Shown: positions 1 to 5,254, counted from the first letter of the stretch. The stretch is 7,127 bases of DNA from Paracoccaceae bacterium (GCA_015485375.1 WFTU01000207.1:1-7127); one strand, 5' to 3'. The notes: generated from the sequence alone by a model not told the origin. A program made the numbers and translations.

Positions 1-166
1 CCCTGGAAATCGCCCATTTGATTAAGAAAAAATAGGTCATTTTGCGGCGTTTACGGGTTATTTTAATTTTAAAACTAGCCCATTAACAAGAGCAAAAACA
101 ATTAGTTAGCAAGTTCTGTGGAAGTTTAGCCCTGAATATACCCGGACACCCGAAATAAGAAAGTGA
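1..166. other. AT-rich left flank without a recognisable gene
   Basis: I see no credible coding region here. GC is about 38% by hand count, well below the roughly 57% just right of the dif-like site. An AT-rich imperfect inverted repeat lies at 55-81, with core TTTTAATTTTAAAA at 61-74 and GGG/CCC at the ends. It could be a terminator for a gene further left, but the stem is weak. The segment may be host chromosome next to dif, if this is an integrated prophage, or a non-coding part of the phage genome. The window cannot decide between the two. Confidence 0.4.
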
Positions 167-194
167 ATTTAACATAATATACATTATGCGAACT
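167..194 (-). other. dif-like XerC/XerD recombination site (candidate attP, attL or attR)
   Basis: Read on the minus strand, 194 to 167, the site is an 11-bp XerC-type arm AGTTCGCATAA, a 6-bp centre TGTATA and an 11-bp XerD-type arm TTATGTTAAAT. This is the full 28-bp dif architecture. From memory it differs from E. coli dif (arm GGTGCGCATAA, same centre, same XerD arm) at two positions and matches the Neisseria-type dif completely. The XerD arm faces the AT-rich left flank and the XerC arm faces the phage genes. XerC and XerD act here to resolve chromosome dimers, and elements that use Xer recombination (CTXphi, TLCphi, the gonococcal island) integrate here. A XafT-like gene starts 110 bp to the right. 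No second copy was found in the window. Confidence 0.9.
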
Positions 195-304
195 TCCTGA
201 TGCGCATGATCCAGTGCCTGTTAGGCTGGCTGTTCGCGCGCCCTCAAGCCCTGCCGGCCTGATCCGATAACCTCACGCGAAACAACGACAACAGAGGTTT
301 AGAC
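195..304 (+). promoter_or_regulatory. Leader region of the XafT-like gene, with ribosome binding site
   Basis: This GC-rich gap lies between the dif-like site and the plus-strand gene. An AGAGG ribosome binding site at 293-297 stands 7 nt before the ATG at 305 and supports that start. I could not identify a convincing -35/-10 pair. The AT-rich centre of the dif-like site just upstream contains TATA-like strings that might act as a -10, but this is speculative. Confidence 0.4.
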
Positions 305-664
305 ATGGCAAAGCACCCGCCGCGCAGCCCCTACCTGAACAAACGGCATTTCACATCCCGCTGCACCTGCCGAACCCGGCGCTGGCCCGGGTTTGGCGAG
401 GCGGTTCAGGATCATCATTACAATGCAGAGCAAATCATGTACTGGTTCGGCATCGATGAGGAAACCTACATCGAATGGATCGAACACGGCGCGCCGATCC
501 CGGTGCATATCGCGTTACGGGCCAAATCCGATCTCGGATATCTGGATCATGCCTTTTATGGCTGGCGGGTGAATGATGGCTGGCTGATCGCGCCGAACGG
601 GCGCAAGCTGTCGGTGCGGCGGTTGTGTAATATCGTGCGCTACGCCTATCGGGACGCGCGCTGA
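305..664 (+). CDS. Putative Xer recombination activation factor (XafT/VC1465-like, DUF3653-like)
   Basis: This 119-residue protein is the only plus-strand gene. Residues 1-30 are basic with a Cys pair (C20, C22). Residues 40-75 look like a helix-turn-helix (AEQIMYWFGIDEETYIEWIE, then a PVHIALR stretch). Residues 86-107 contain GWRVNDGWLIAPNGRKLS, which resembles the 'GW-x-L-x-P-G' signature of small phage proteins annotated as DUF3653 or VC1465-family Xer activation factors. XafT of Vibrio TLCphi switches on XerD catalysis without FtsK, allowing integration or excision at dif. The family call rests on remembered motif resemblance. The position, 110 bp from a dif-like site, is strong independent support. 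The start is the ATG with an AGAGG box 7 nt upstream. An alternative is a generic phage transcriptional regulator of the same HTH type. It converges on the late operon and ends one base before the last minus-strand stop codon. Confidence 0.65.
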   Translation: MAKHPPRSPYLNKRHFTSRCTCRTRRWPGFGEAVQDHHYNAEQIMYWFGIDEETYIEWIEHGAPIPVHIALRAKSDLGYLDHAFYGWRVNDGWLIAPNGRKLSVRRLCNIVRYAYRDAR

Positions 665-853
665 TCAGCCATTGAGGAAGGCGCGCAGTCCGTCCAGCGC
701 CGCGCCCTTGGCGTCCACCTTCACGGTGAACACGCCGCCGCTGATATCGGTTTCCACCCTCCCCGGCAGCGAGGACTTGACCCCCTGGGACCAGAAGAAG
801 CCCAGCAGAGCACCGGAGACAAACCCCAGCAACGAGAACAGGCCCGGTTTCAT
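665..853 (-). CDS. Small single-pass membrane protein, last gene of the late operon
   Basis: This hypothetical protein has 62 residues. Residues 4-22 (LFSLLGFVSGALLGFFW) form one transmembrane segment, followed by a soluble tail with a beta-like VFTVKVDAKG stretch. The start is the ATG at 853-851, which overlaps the TGA of the upstream basic-protein gene as ATGA, a typical coupled junction. A longer reading beginning at 1090 is possible in this frame but would lie over two other genes, so I reject it. Its TGA and the TGA of the convergent plus-strand gene share the palindrome TGATCA at 662-667. It could be a virion membrane protein or a lysis accessory. No family is recognised. Confidence 0.65.
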   Translation of the reverse strand: MKPGLFSLLGFVSGALLGFFWSQGVKSSLPGRVETDISGGVFTVKVDAKGAALDGLRAFLNG

Positions 854-996
854 CGCCGGGCCTTTTTCCGTGCCTTTTTCTTGGCCTTTCGGATCGTGCC
901 GGTGCAGGACAGATAGTAGCCCTTCTTGATTTTCCCGGTCGCCGTGCGGCCCTTGCGAGCCTTTTTTTTGCTTGCGCGTTTCTTGCGTGTCGCCAT
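850..996 (-). CDS. Highly basic 48-residue protein, candidate DNA-condensing protein
   Basis: The gene runs from ATG (996-994) to TGA (852-850). It encodes 48 residues, of which 15 are Lys and 8 Arg (48% basic), with no Asp or Glu. It opens with MATRKKRASKKKARKGR and ends with a run of KA/RK-type repeats. A short middle section (KGYYLSCTGT, residues 25-34) is uncharged and holds the only Cys. The composition resembles histone H1 tails, protamines and the core peptides of adenoviruses, so a role in neutralising packaged DNA is a reasonable inference, not an observation. The gene ends in an ATGA overlap with the next gene and starts 3 nt after the stop of the 51-residue gene. This tight coupling, with no frame breaks, supports it being real. 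It could instead be a nucleic-acid-binding regulator. Confidence 0.7.
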   Translation of the reverse strand: MATRKKRASKKKARKGRTATGKIKKGYYLSCTGTIRKAKKKARKKARR

Positions 997-999
997 GAT

Positions 1000-1155
1000 T
1001 TACCCCTTCTGCTCCAGCATATCCAACCGCTTGTGCGCGCGCTCGATATCCGCGCGCAGCCATGCGATATGTACCTTGATCGCGGCCCATGCCGCCCCGC
1101 CGGTGATCACCCCGCCGATGGCGGCCTGCAAAACATCCAGAAAAATGCCTTCCAC
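1000..1155 (-). CDS. Small membrane protein with charged C-terminal helix
   Basis: This hypothetical gene encodes 51 residues and uses a GTG start (1155-1153) placed directly after the TAG of the holin-like gene. Residues 4-28 (IFLDVLQAAIGGVITGGAAWAA, then IK) are hydrophobic and glycine-rich and probably span the membrane. Residues 30-51 form a charged amphipathic helix (LRADIERAHKRLDMLEQKG). One membrane span followed by a helix is common in small phage lysis and virion proteins. The position right after a holin-like gene allows an accessory lysis role, but no family is recognised. The GTG start is chosen because it abuts the upstream stop and precedes the whole hydrophobic segment. Confidence 0.6.
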   Translation of the reverse strand: MEGIFLDVLQAAIGGVITGGAAWAAIKVHIAWLRADIERAHKRLDMLEQKG

Positions 1156-1488
1156 CTACCTGCCCTTGCCCTTCATTAACGTGTACAACCCCGGCCCTGC
1201 CGCGAGCAGGGCCATGTCTTCGATGGGAACCGGGTTACCGGTTTTCCATGCGTAGAAATAAAAACCGATCAGCGCGAACTGCAACAACTGGCGGCCCAGC
1301 TTGTGCGTGGCATCGACCCACGGGACGGTGGCCGCCGCCGCGCTTTGCTGGTAGCCCTTCACCAGTTCCGCAATCAGCGCGTTTTTCTTGTCCTTGTCCT
1401 CGATATACTCGCTTGCGATGTCGGCCGCCTTGCTGGCGATGGAGCCGGCGGACTCGCCGAACAGGAACGATGCGATCGCCTTAAACAT
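1156..1488 (-). CDS. Holin-like membrane protein
   Basis: The protein has 110 residues and starts at the ATG at 1488-1486. A reading that begins earlier, at 1590, runs through proline- and arginine-rich sequence inside the upstream gene and is unlikely. Residues 1-60 form a helical, moderately charged N-terminal domain (KAADIASEYIEDKDKKNALIAELVKGYQ in pieces). Hydrophobic segments follow at about 69-81 (LQFALIGFYFYAW) and 91-106 (DMALLAAGPGLYTLM), and the tail is basic (KGKGR). The arrangement of a helical region, two C-terminal membrane segments and a basic tail resembles phage 3TM/GTA-type holins. It lies two genes downstream of the muralytic-type gene, which suits a lysis cassette. It overlaps the upstream gene by 8 nt. 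A virion membrane protein is the alternative. No strong ribosome binding site is visible, so translation probably depends on coupling. Confidence 0.55.
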   Translation of the reverse strand: MFKAIASFLFGESAGSIASKAADIASEYIEDKDKKNALIAELVKGYQQSAAAATVPWVDATHKLGRQLLQFALIGFYFYAWKTGNPVPIEDMALLAAGPGLYTLMKGKGR

Positions 1489-1726
1489 TGGGGCAGTACC
1501 ACGGTTTGAAGTTGCGGGCCTTGCAGTGCTGGAACCACAGGCCGCCGGTGGTCTTCGCCTCTCCGCCGGTGAGGCTTTCAACCACGCCATCGGCGGCCTG
1601 TGCGAAGACGTTGTTATTGTTCAGCGGGTTAACCGCCTGCGCCGCGGCGGCCGTTTCGCGCTTGGCCAGCCAGCCCAGCAGCAGGACGGCGGCCACGGCG
1701 GCAAGGATGGTCCGGTAATCCAGCAT
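1481..1726 (-). CDS. N-terminally membrane-anchored small phage protein
   Basis: The protein has 81 residues. Residues 6-20 (TILAAVAAVLLLGWL) form a membrane anchor, followed by KRE and a soluble part with an Ala-rich stretch, an Asn run (NPLNNNNVF, residues 33-41) and a C-terminal region with two Cys (C68, C78) and aromatic residues. The NP...N-VF...TGG pattern recalls a motif I have seen in other small phage membrane proteins, but I cannot name the family. The chosen start is the ATG at 1726-1724, which shares a base with the upstream TGA (TGATG) and follows a G-rich box. A GTG at 1735 would add three residues. Both Cys could pair in the periplasm, if the soluble part is exported. Confidence 0.65.
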   Translation of the reverse strand: MLDYRTILAAVAAVLLLGWLAKRETAAAAQAVNPLNNNNVFAQAADGVVESLTGGEAKTTGGLWFQHCKARNFKPWYCPNV

Positions 1727-2187
1727 CAGGCCCACCCCATCGAAACGCCCTGCTCCACGAAGGCCAGCGGATAGGGCTGGATGCCGTTTTCATGCTGGAT
1801 AATTGCCTGCGTCAGCTCGCGGGCGCGGGCGGCAACATCGATGCGCGCATCCGGATCCACGCCCAGGGCCTCGGCGACCGCCGCCACGTAGGCATCTGTG
1901 TCATTCTCTGACGGTGGTGCCCAACGGTTGATAATGCCGCGCACGGTGTTAAGCCCGTACTTTGTGGCGTAGGTTTTCAAAATCTTGTTCATGGCGCGGA
2001 TGCCGTAGACCGGCGACTGAAACGTGACGAACTCCGGATCGGGTTGGCGCTCGGCCATGCCCTGCCAGTCGATACCCCGGCGGATGTTGCCGGGGTTGTT
2101 GTTTCGCAGCCCGCGTGACTTGCTATACACCCAAGCACCCCCGCCAGCGAGAAACAGCACAAATAGGATGAGTGATAGCCATTTCAT
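1726..2187 (-). CDS. Membrane-anchored muralytic-type virion protein ('structural protein P5'-like)
   Basis: The protein has 153 residues. Residues 3-20 form a transmembrane or uncleaved signal segment (WLSLILFVLFLAGGGAWV). The soluble domain begins with RGLRNNNPGNIR (25-36), then W41-QG, F53-VTF, GIRAM (62-66) and INRWAPPSENDT (86-97). This pattern is typical of a phage family usually annotated as 'structural protein P5' or a lysozyme/transglycosylase-like domain, and I recognise it from memory. The likely role is local opening of peptidoglycan, either as a virion component during entry or in host lysis. The anchor argues for a protein of the virion membrane or cell envelope, not a soluble endolysin. 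The start ATG overlaps the TGA of the upstream 75-residue gene by 4 nt, and the stop is shared with the next start. Catalytic residues cannot be assigned with certainty; E94 and E133 are candidates. Confidence 0.75.
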   Translation of the reverse strand: MKWLSLILFVLFLAGGGAWVYSKSRGLRNNNPGNIRRGIDWQGMAERQPDPEFVTFQSPVYGIRAMNKILKTYATKYGLNTVRGIINRWAPPSENDTDAYVAAVAEALGVDPDARIDVAARARELTQAIIQHENGIQPYPLAFVEQGVSMGWA

Positions 2188-2411
2188 GCACGTTCCAGCG
2201 CCGCCGCCTCGGCCTCGGCTGCGGCGATAATAATCTGCGCCTGCTCCGGTATCGGCATTTTGGCCGCATCGAAAGCCGCCCGCTCACGCTTGATTTTCGC
2301 CAAGTCCACACGCACGCCGGCGGCGATCTCCGCGTCCGTTTCCGCTCGGCCCAGCGCGATGTTATTTTGCTTTCGCATATAGGCCGCGATCAGCAACAAT
2401 TCATCCGTCAC
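2184..2411 (-). CDS. Small helical protein of unknown function
   Basis: The protein has 75 residues and uses a GTG start (2411-2409) that overlaps the spike gene's TGA as GTGA. A strong GAGGAGGTG ribosome binding site lies just upstream and decides the start. The sequence is almost entirely helix-forming, with alternating charges (RAETDAEIAAGVRVDLAKIKRERAAF at residues 22-47, in pieces) and an Ala/Glu-rich C terminus. There is no clear membrane segment, which sets it apart from most neighbours. A coiled coil or an assembly or scaffolding accessory is possible. No family is recognised. It lies between the spike-like gene and the muralytic-type gene. Confidence 0.65.
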   Translation of the reverse strand: MTDELLLIAAYMRKQNNIALGRAETDAEIAAGVRVDLAKIKRERAAFDAAKMPIPEQAQIIIAAAEAEAAALERA

Positions 2412-3175
2412 TTCGGCACCTCCTCATAATCAAAAACCAAGAATGGTGATCCTGTGGTATGAATGCCCAAAATCTTCCCCTCTGGTATAACAACAGGCCC
2501 ACCAATCACTACGTCTTGTATGTTGTAATCAACAGCCGATGAACCATATAACACCTGTAACTGATCCCCGATCAAATTAACCACGCCATTTGTAGCCGCG
2601 TACTGAAAATTGGCGACACTTTGTCGGCCACCAAGTAGCCGGTTAGTCGGCTTTCTTATAGTAGTTATGCCTGCTTCATTGCTCGATTCTGAAATATCCA
2701 CACTGCCCGATGAGCCGCCATAAATAAGCATCGACCATACAAAAATATCATAGCCAGATCCTGCCGGATTTGTTATAGATAATTCCGGCCACGCGACGGA
2801 CTCTTTCATTATAAAATGATTGCCGTTTTTTGCGTCACGCACGCGTGTATTCACAAACGGCGGGCTTGCCGTATTGCCGCTGCCGCCGGTAACTTGCACG
2901 CTGCCGCCGATGCGTGCGCCACCTAAGCGGGTATTTCGCCCCACGTACAGGGTAAAAACGGTATCCCCTGCCCCGTCATGCGACAGCCGCAACTCATCGA
3001 ACGGGGTTAATACAACATCATCCCCGGCTTTCAGCGTCACCTGTTCGTTGTTATCCGGGCTTTTCACCGTCACCGAGACGGTGGCTGATTCATCCAGACG
3101 TACATAGTTGGCGCCATCGCCGAAAAATTCGGACTCTTCCGCGCCGGATGCAATCTTGAACACATAAGGCCGCAT
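2408..3175 (-). CDS. Putative spike or receptor-binding protein with two-part composition
   Basis: The protein has 255 residues, is rich in beta-type sequence, and has no membrane segment. Residues 1-95 look like a compact beta domain (repeated V-x-V pairs, GDDVVLTPFDELRLSHDG at 51-68). A Gly/Ser/Pro linker follows at about 97-106 (TGGSGNTASPP). Residues 110-255 form a second, Gly/Ser/Asn-rich beta region. A base domain, linker and distal domain is the expected plan for a vertex spike, and its place in the capsid operon supports this. PM2 P1 fills that role in PM2, but is longer (about 335 residues) and I see no direct similarity. GC is about 57% for the first 118 codons and about 44% (by hand) for the rest, suggesting the distal part was exchanged. 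The ATG shares a base with the upstream TAA (TAATG). Confidence 0.55.
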   Translation of the reverse strand: MRPYVFKIASGAEESEFFGDGANYVRLDESATVSVTVKSPDNNEQVTLKAGDDVVLTPFDELRLSHDGAGDTVFTLYVGRNTRLGGARIGGSVQVTGGSGNTASPPFVNTRVRDAKNGNHFIMKESVAWPELSITNPAGSGYDIFVWSMLIYGGSSGSVDISESSNEAGITTIRKPTNRLLGGRQSVANFQYAATNGVVNLIGDQLQVLYGSSAVDYNIQDVVIGGPVVIPEGKILGIHTTGSPFLVFDYEEVPK

Positions 3176-3582
3176 TACTTTTTACCCCGTAAAAATACGA
3201 AAGCGGCCACAGTGGAGGCCGCGACCACCCCGATCCCGATCAGTTGCTTGTTCAGTGCCGCCGCGCCGGGCTGCGCAGCTTCGGCGGCGATCCGCATTGC
3301 ATTATTCCCCGCACGCTCGGCAAAGCTGATGCTTTCGCCGATTGCTTGCATCAGTTTGGAATTGTTCGACTCGGCAAAAGAATACGCGCGATCACCCGCT
3401 TGGCCTGCAAAATCAAACGCGCTTTGTATCGCGCCACCATCCAGCAGATTAACCGACCCTACGCTGTTATCGTTGCCGGCAATGCCCAGCAGCGCGCCGG
3501 CCTGATTCGCCGTAATACTCGAATTGTCAACGTAGTTGTTCGTCGTCGAAGAACTCGACGAGCTACCACCAAAAAGGCCCAT
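3175..3582 (-). CDS. Virion-type protein with C-terminal membrane anchor and Ser/Asn-rich start
   Basis: The protein has 135 residues. It begins MGLFGGSSSSSSTTNNY, continues with a helical middle rich in Ala, Asn and Ser (SAFDFAGQAGDRAYSFAESN at 54-73), and ends with a transmembrane segment at 114-131 followed by RGKK. The C-terminal anchor with a short basic tail matches two neighbours (3586-3837 and, less basic, 3839-4141). A role in the internal vesicle or its contact with the capsid is inferred from this topology and the position between capsid and spike genes. Small phage proteins starting MGLFGGSSS are common, but I cannot assign a family. The start ATG is 3 nt after the upstream TAG, and the TAA overlaps the spike start by one base. 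Confidence 0.7.
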   Translation of the reverse strand: MGLFGGSSSSSSTTNNYVDNSSITANQAGALLGIAGNDNSVGSVNLLDGGAIQSAFDFAGQAGDRAYSFAESNNSKLMQAIGESISFAERAGNNAMRIAAEAAQPGAAALNKQLIGIGVVAASTVAAFVFLRGKK

Positions 3583-3585
3583 TCC

Positions 3586-3837
3586 CTACCCCTTGCCCTT
3601 TCGCAGAAAGACCGCAGCCAGCACCATCACCGCGCCCAGCGTGACGACCACCCACGGCGTAAACGTCTGGCCCGCAGAGCTGGCGAACGGATTGAAACCG
3701 CCGCCGCTGGAGAAGCTGCCAAAGGATACGCCGCCGGTGCCTGATGTAGCAGGCCCAGCACCGAACCCGATATCACCACCGGCACCGATCCCCAGCCCCT
3801 TTTTCATCGCGGCCTTTAAGAAGTCCTGCGCGGCCAT
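3586..3837 (-). CDS. Glycine-rich protein with C-terminal membrane anchor
   Basis: The protein has 83 residues. The N-terminal 12 residues are helical and basic (QDFLKAAMKKG). Residues 14-57 are dominated by Gly, Ser, Ala and Phe (GIGAGGDIGFGAGPATSGTG and onward), suggesting a flexible, disordered stretch. A transmembrane segment lies at 61-78 (PWVVVTLGAVMVLAAVFL), followed by the basic tail RKGKG. The tail resembles the RGKK ending of the next gene's product, so the two may be diverged relatives or simply share topology. It is probably a minor protein of the virion membrane. Its ATG lies one nucleotide beyond the stop of the preceding gene. The product is unknown by family. Confidence 0.7.
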   Translation of the reverse strand: MAAQDFLKAAMKKGLGIGAGGDIGFGAGPATSGTGGVSFGSFSSGGGFNPFASSAGQTFTPWVVVTLGAVMVLAAVFLRKGKG

Positions 3838-3838
3838 G

Positions 3839-4141
3839 TCAGATCACCTTGGCGACTTTGAGGCCGGCCAGCAGCAGTCCCAGCGCGCCCAGGCCGATCA
3901 GGATCGGCTTGGCATTGACGCCCATCAGGCCAGCGCCGGGCGTGGCGGTGGCGCTGTCGGCCTTGGCTTGCGGGTTCTGGTAGCTGCCGGGCGAGTTCAG
4001 GCCGGCGGACTGCTGCGCGGCCGTCCCCTGTAGGCGGGAATTGACCTTGGCGGATTCGATCTGCACATAGCCGTTGAACAAATCCTTGACCGAGGGAAGA
4101 TCGCCCACGGCCCCCTTGATATCGTCAAGAAACCCGGCCAT
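3839..4141 (-). CDS. Capsid-adjacent membrane protein
   Basis: The protein has 100 residues. The N-terminal 35 residues look helical (FLDDIKGAVGDLPSVKDLFN, then QIESAKVN). Residues 36-75 are Gln/Ser/Gly/Pro-rich and probably flexible. A transmembrane segment lies at about 78-95 (KPILIGLGALGLLLAGL), with a short KVAKVI tail. The gene is immediately downstream of the capsid gene and its ATG shares the A of the capsid stop (TGATG), so the two are probably made in a fixed ratio. In PM2 a protein of about this size (P3) lies between membrane and capsid shell. That equivalence rests only on size, topology and position. Confidence 0.7.
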   Translation of the reverse strand: MAGFLDDIKGAVGDLPSVKDLFNGYVQIESAKVNSRLQGTAAQQSAGLNSPGSYQNPQAKADSATATPGAGLMGVNAKPILIGLGALGLLLAGLKVAKVI

Positions 4142-4947
4142 CAGACACCCCCGAGGCTATCCAGCGTCTCAGTCACGATATCGACCGCGCCGGAGGTATC
4201 CAGCGTCATCTTGACGCGCCAATCCTTCAGAATGTTGGTCTGGATTGCCTGCTGATAGTCACCCTCCAAAACAAAATCGATATGCGTAGCCGACCCTGTG
4301 ACCGGCACGCGGGCAACCGGGCTTGCTTCCTTCTGGAAACGCTCCAGCACGGTCTTGGAAGCGTCCACCAGCTTCACGCTGTCGGCCTCGACCTCGACGG
4401 CGGAGATATCCGACTTGAACAGGTGGATTGCCGAGTAGAACGCACCGCGCGGCAGCTTGTCGATCTCGACCTTGCCGGACACTGCCGAGGAATACGGATA
4501 TTCCCGCACCTTGATAAAAGCGCCCAAGGGCTGTTCCACCGGATCCACCATTGCGTTCGCTGTGACGGCGATATCGGCCGGCGCGGTGGCGTCGATCTCG
4601 ATCTCGATATGGAACGTCTGCACATCCGCCGTGCCCATGCCCGGCGCGCGGCGGTATACCGCATCCATCATTTCCGCGCGGAAGAAATGCAGCGCGAACT
4701 GATTGGCGGTATCGGTGGGCCGGTTGTAGTAGCTGTTGAAGTCGATCAGGCGCTGCAGATTCTTGAATGTCTGCACGACCTTGCCATCGACGTACACATC
4801 AATGCGGCCAAAATGCGACGCCGCCAGCGCGGTGCCGGTGGCGGAAAAGACGATTGAATAATACGTCGGGCCGGTCATCAGCTCCAGCGTGGCCTTGGAA
4901 CCGGCAGTAACGCGCGACAGAGATGGGAGTTTCAATACCTTACGCAT
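4141..4947 (-). CDS. Major capsid protein, PM2 P2-like double jelly roll
   Basis: The protein has 268 residues, against 269 for PM2 P2 as I recall it. By eye, three regions match P2: the N terminus (MRKVLKLPSLSRVTAGSKATL against a start of the same pattern), residues 87-93 (HFFRAEM; P2 has HFVRPEM), and residues 222-229 (IDFVLEGD; P2 has IDFMLEGD), followed by a WRVKMTLD stretch like the LRLKID of P2. A LPRGAFYSAIHLFKSDISAV block at 164-183 also resembles P2. The family forms trimers with two jelly rolls per subunit, arranged as pseudohexagonal capsomers over an internal membrane. A GGGGG ribosome binding site lies just upstream of the ATG. It follows the 52-residue membrane protein and is coupled to the next gene through TGATG. 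Confidence 0.9.
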   Translation of the reverse strand: MRKVLKLPSLSRVTAGSKATLELMTGPTYYSIVFSATGTALAASHFGRIDVYVDGKVVQTFKNLQRLIDFNSYYNRPTDTANQFALHFFRAEMMDAVYRRAPGMGTADVQTFHIEIEIDATAPADIAVTANAMVDPVEQPLGAFIKVREYPYSSAVSGKVEIDKLPRGAFYSAIHLFKSDISAVEVEADSVKLVDASKTVLERFQKEASPVARVPVTGSATHIDFVLEGDYQQAIQTNILKDWRVKMTLDTSGAVDIVTETLDSLGGV

Positions 4948-4959
4948 GGCACACCCCCA

Positions 4960-5118
4960 TTAACCCAGATACTGGTTTGCGCCCGGGATCTGCTTGACCA
5001 GCACCCCCACGCCCAGCGAAACAGCAGCGATTTTACCGATCTGGTTCTTGATCTTGCCAGACCAAGCCAGGTAGATCAGGGCGGCAGCGGCGCCCAGAGA
5101 AATAAAACGCGGATTCAT
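4960..5118 (-). CDS. Small membrane protein, first gene of the capsid operon
   Basis: This hypothetical protein has 52 residues and runs from ATG (5118-5116) to TAA (4962-4960). The sequence has a hydrophobic segment at about 5-19 (FISLGAAAALIYLAW), a basic loop SGKIKNQIGK (20-29), and a second hydrophobic segment at 30-41 (IAAVSLGVGVLV), then KQIPGANQYLG. It may be a hairpin of two short membrane helices. An AAGGGG ribosome binding site at 5126-5131 precedes the start by 7 nt. The gene is the first after the inverted repeat and terminator, and leads directly to the capsid gene 12 nt later. PM2 virions contain several proteins of this size in their membrane, so a structural role is likely. 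No family is recognised. Confidence 0.75.
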   Translation of the reverse strand: MNPRFISLGAAAALIYLAWSGKIKNQIGKIAAVSLGVGVLVKQIPGANQYLG

Positions 5119-5155
5119 AAAAATGCCCCTTGCGAAAAATGAAACAGTCGGGACA

Positions 5156-5185
5156 GTTTTAGAGCGCGATTCTCAAACGAGACAA
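5156..5185 (-). promoter_or_regulatory. Possible promoter for the capsid operon
   Basis: On the minus strand TTGTCT (5185-5180) and TAAAAC (5161-5156) are separated by 18 nt and lie about 40 nt upstream of the first capsid-operon gene. Each box departs from the sigma-70 consensus, so the match is weak. The location is sensible: downstream of a terminator and next to a perfect inverted repeat at 5203-5221. A phage-specific activator would explain a weak promoter. Confidence 0.25.
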
Positions 5186-5202
5186 GGGCTTTTCTGGAGC
5201 GG

Positions 5203-5221
5203 TTTCAGAACAATTCTGAAA
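5203..5221. promoter_or_regulatory. Perfect inverted repeat, candidate operator or activator site
   Basis: TTTCAGAA (5203-5210), spacer CAA, TTCTGAAA (5214-5221). The arms are perfect over 8 bp. They extend outward to GG/CC with one unpaired T. The 19-bp size and spacer suit a dimeric helix-turn-helix regulator. It lies upstream of the candidate capsid-operon promoter on the minus strand, where an activator would bind. No long U-run follows it on either strand, so it is less likely to be a terminator. Confidence 0.45.
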
Positions 5222-5231
5222 ACCGGGCAAT

Positions 5232-5254
5232 AAAAAACCGCCGGGAGGCGGTTT
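5232..5254 (-). terminator. Rho-independent terminator after the packaging operon
   Basis: On the minus strand the stem is AAACCGCC, loop TCCC, GGCGGTTT, extended by further T residues to give a run of six. The hairpin lies at 5235-5254 and the extra T-run at 5232-5234. It is 13 nt beyond the stop of the 36-residue gene. It probably ends or reduces transcription of the ATPase operon before the capsid operon starts. Confidence 0.8.

Noticed and set aside
206..262. Short plus-strand reading frame of 18 codons upstream of the XafT-like gene
   Set aside because: It begins at an ATG in the same frame but ends at a TGA at 260-262. No ribosome binding site or composition supports translation.
854..1090. 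N-terminal extension of the 62-residue protein gene at 665-853
   Set aside because: The extension would cover the basic-protein gene and part of the 51-residue gene and has no hydrophobic or domain pattern. The ATG at 853 with an ATGA junction is a better start.
1489..1590. N-terminal extension of the holin-like gene
   Set aside because: The extra 34 residues are Pro/Arg-rich and lie inside the upstream gene. The ATG at 1488 begins a typical helical N terminus.
4282..4857. A 191-codon open frame on the plus strand
   Set aside because: It is antisense to the capsid gene, which has family resemblance along its full length. The translation is His/Arg-rich and unlike a real protein.
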